A program made the translations under genes and the position numbers. From an uncultured Prevotellaceae bacterium (GTDB lineage Bacteria; Bacteroidota; Bacteroidia; Bacteroidales; Bacteroidaceae): a stretch of 34,216 nucleotides of DNA. The stretch is from assembly GCA_900316315.1 (NCBI GenBank), contig ONCK01000022.1:1-34216 (forward strand), written 5' to 3'. The notes beneath the pieces are model-generated. The model worked only from the letters and a program-made list of their open reading frames with translations, was not told the origin of the DNA and did no database searches. This document shows positions 33,758-34,216 of the stretch, in pieces (positions within the stretch are counted from its first letter, which is position 1; each line of letters begins with the position of its first letter).

Positions 33758-34216
33758 ATGCTACATTCAAAAAACGCTAAACACCCTCTCCGTCTGATGG
33801 TATGGCGGGAGGAACTTGTGGAATTCAGGAAGAAGGTAAAGGACGGGGAGGGCATTGTGCACAAGGCGCGCATCATAACCTACGTCAATATGAAAAATCC
33901 CAAGAAGCCGAAACGCACGAAGCTGCTTACAAATGATTTGGAGACGGCTTATGAAGAAATAGTGGCCACGTATGACGCTAGATGGGAAATAGAGTCGCTA
34001 TTCAAGCAACTGAAAACAGAACTTCCCGTTAAGGTATTGCTATGGCGAGAGCGCCAACGCCATCAAAATACAGATTTGGGTGACACTGATAGCCAATCTG
34101 TTGCTGATGCTGCTGCAAAAGAGCACTACGCGGTCATGGAGCTTCTCCGGGCTTGCTACAATGGTCAGGATAATGCTCATGTACTATATTGACGTTCATG
34201 GATTCTTGGAACACCC
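33758..34216 (+). pseudogene. IS4-type transposase remnant, 5'-truncated and frameshifted
   Basis: The first part reads MLHSKNAKHPLRLMVWREE ... LLTNDLETAYEEI, then YDARWEIESLFKQLK, which contains the IS4 signature Y-x2-R-x3-E-x6-K including the catalytic Glu. After the aagg at 34031-34034 the original frame loses family likeness. Shifting by one base restores it: YCYGESANAIKIQIWVTLIA, then LATMVRIMLMYYIDVHGFLEHP to the window edge. One extra base is therefore present. The N-terminal DDE aspartates are missing. This is a dead fragment of an insertion sequence; its far end lies beyond the window. Confidence 0.85.

Noticed and set aside
1-34216. tRNA, rRNA and CRISPR arrays
   Set aside because: No T-arm/anticodon patterns, rRNA segments or regularly spaced short repeats were seen on either strand.

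Overview
The window looks like a chromosomal segment of a fairly GC-rich Bacteroidales bacterium, probably Prevotellaceae-like. Three things support this. Many genes are preceded by the Bacteroidetes -7 element TAnnTTTG, a few with a TTG/TTTG about 19-20 nt upstream, and Shine-Dalgarno sequences are mostly absent. The gene content is typical of the group: a DUF3298-like protein, a DUF5117-type zinc protease, a DUF5686 outer-membrane protein, a BspA/DUF285-repeat protein, and an RSH protein with a decayed HD domain. Several secreted proteins end in a 'G(I)Y/H...GxK' tail of the Bacteroidetes type. The species itself cannot be named from the sequence.

Layout, left to right. (1) 1-1455: an AT-richer, probably acquired DpnA-like DNA methyltransferase gene, then a gene-poor stretch with a degenerate direct repeat. 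(2) 1456-2834 (-): a two-gene operon encoding a DUF3298-like exported protein and a conserved hypothetical protein, joined by an ATGA overlap. (3) 3092-8314 (+): a four-gene operon with its own promoter and terminator. It encodes an NlpC/P60 peptidase, a Tat-signal dipeptide epimerase, an exported transglutaminase-like protein and ProA (glutamate-5-semialdehyde dehydrogenase). It reads as cell-envelope muropeptide processing linked to glutamate-to-proline metabolism. (4) 8367-12189 (-): a Na+/Ca2+ exchanger-family antiporter, a 64-residue conserved protein and a large exported zinc metalloprotease, probably one transcription unit. (5) 12564-19858 (+): separately transcribed genes for exported proteins: an SGNH hydrolase, a sialate O-acetylesterase-like enzyme, a glucosaminidase-LysM protein and a 961-residue metzincin protease. 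(6) 19922-22310 (-): a relic of a secreted-protein C-terminus, then asparagine synthetase asnB. (7) 22311-25187 (+): clpC. The asnB-clpC intergenic region carries a near-perfect sigma-54 promoter and two tandem dyads. (8) 25505-25953 (+): a fluoride channel gene, crcB. (9) 26193-28378 (-): a BspA-like repeat protein followed by a 58-residue small protein. (10) 28714-33735 (-): an RSH (ppGpp synthetase) gene overlapping a DUF5686 outer-membrane protein gene. (11) 33758-34216 (+): a truncated, frameshifted IS4-type transposase remnant running off the window.

The best candidates for something undescribed are four. One is the sigma-54 promoter with paired dyads controlling clpC opposite asnB. The second is the exported muropeptide-to-proline operon. 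The third is a family of near-identical 'aaggtcSGA' terminator hairpins placed between convergent genes. The fourth is the unannotated 58-residue partner of the BspA-like protein. No tRNA, rRNA, CRISPR array or known riboswitch was recognised. The window is mostly ordinary core and surface-protein genes, with accessory DNA at both ends.
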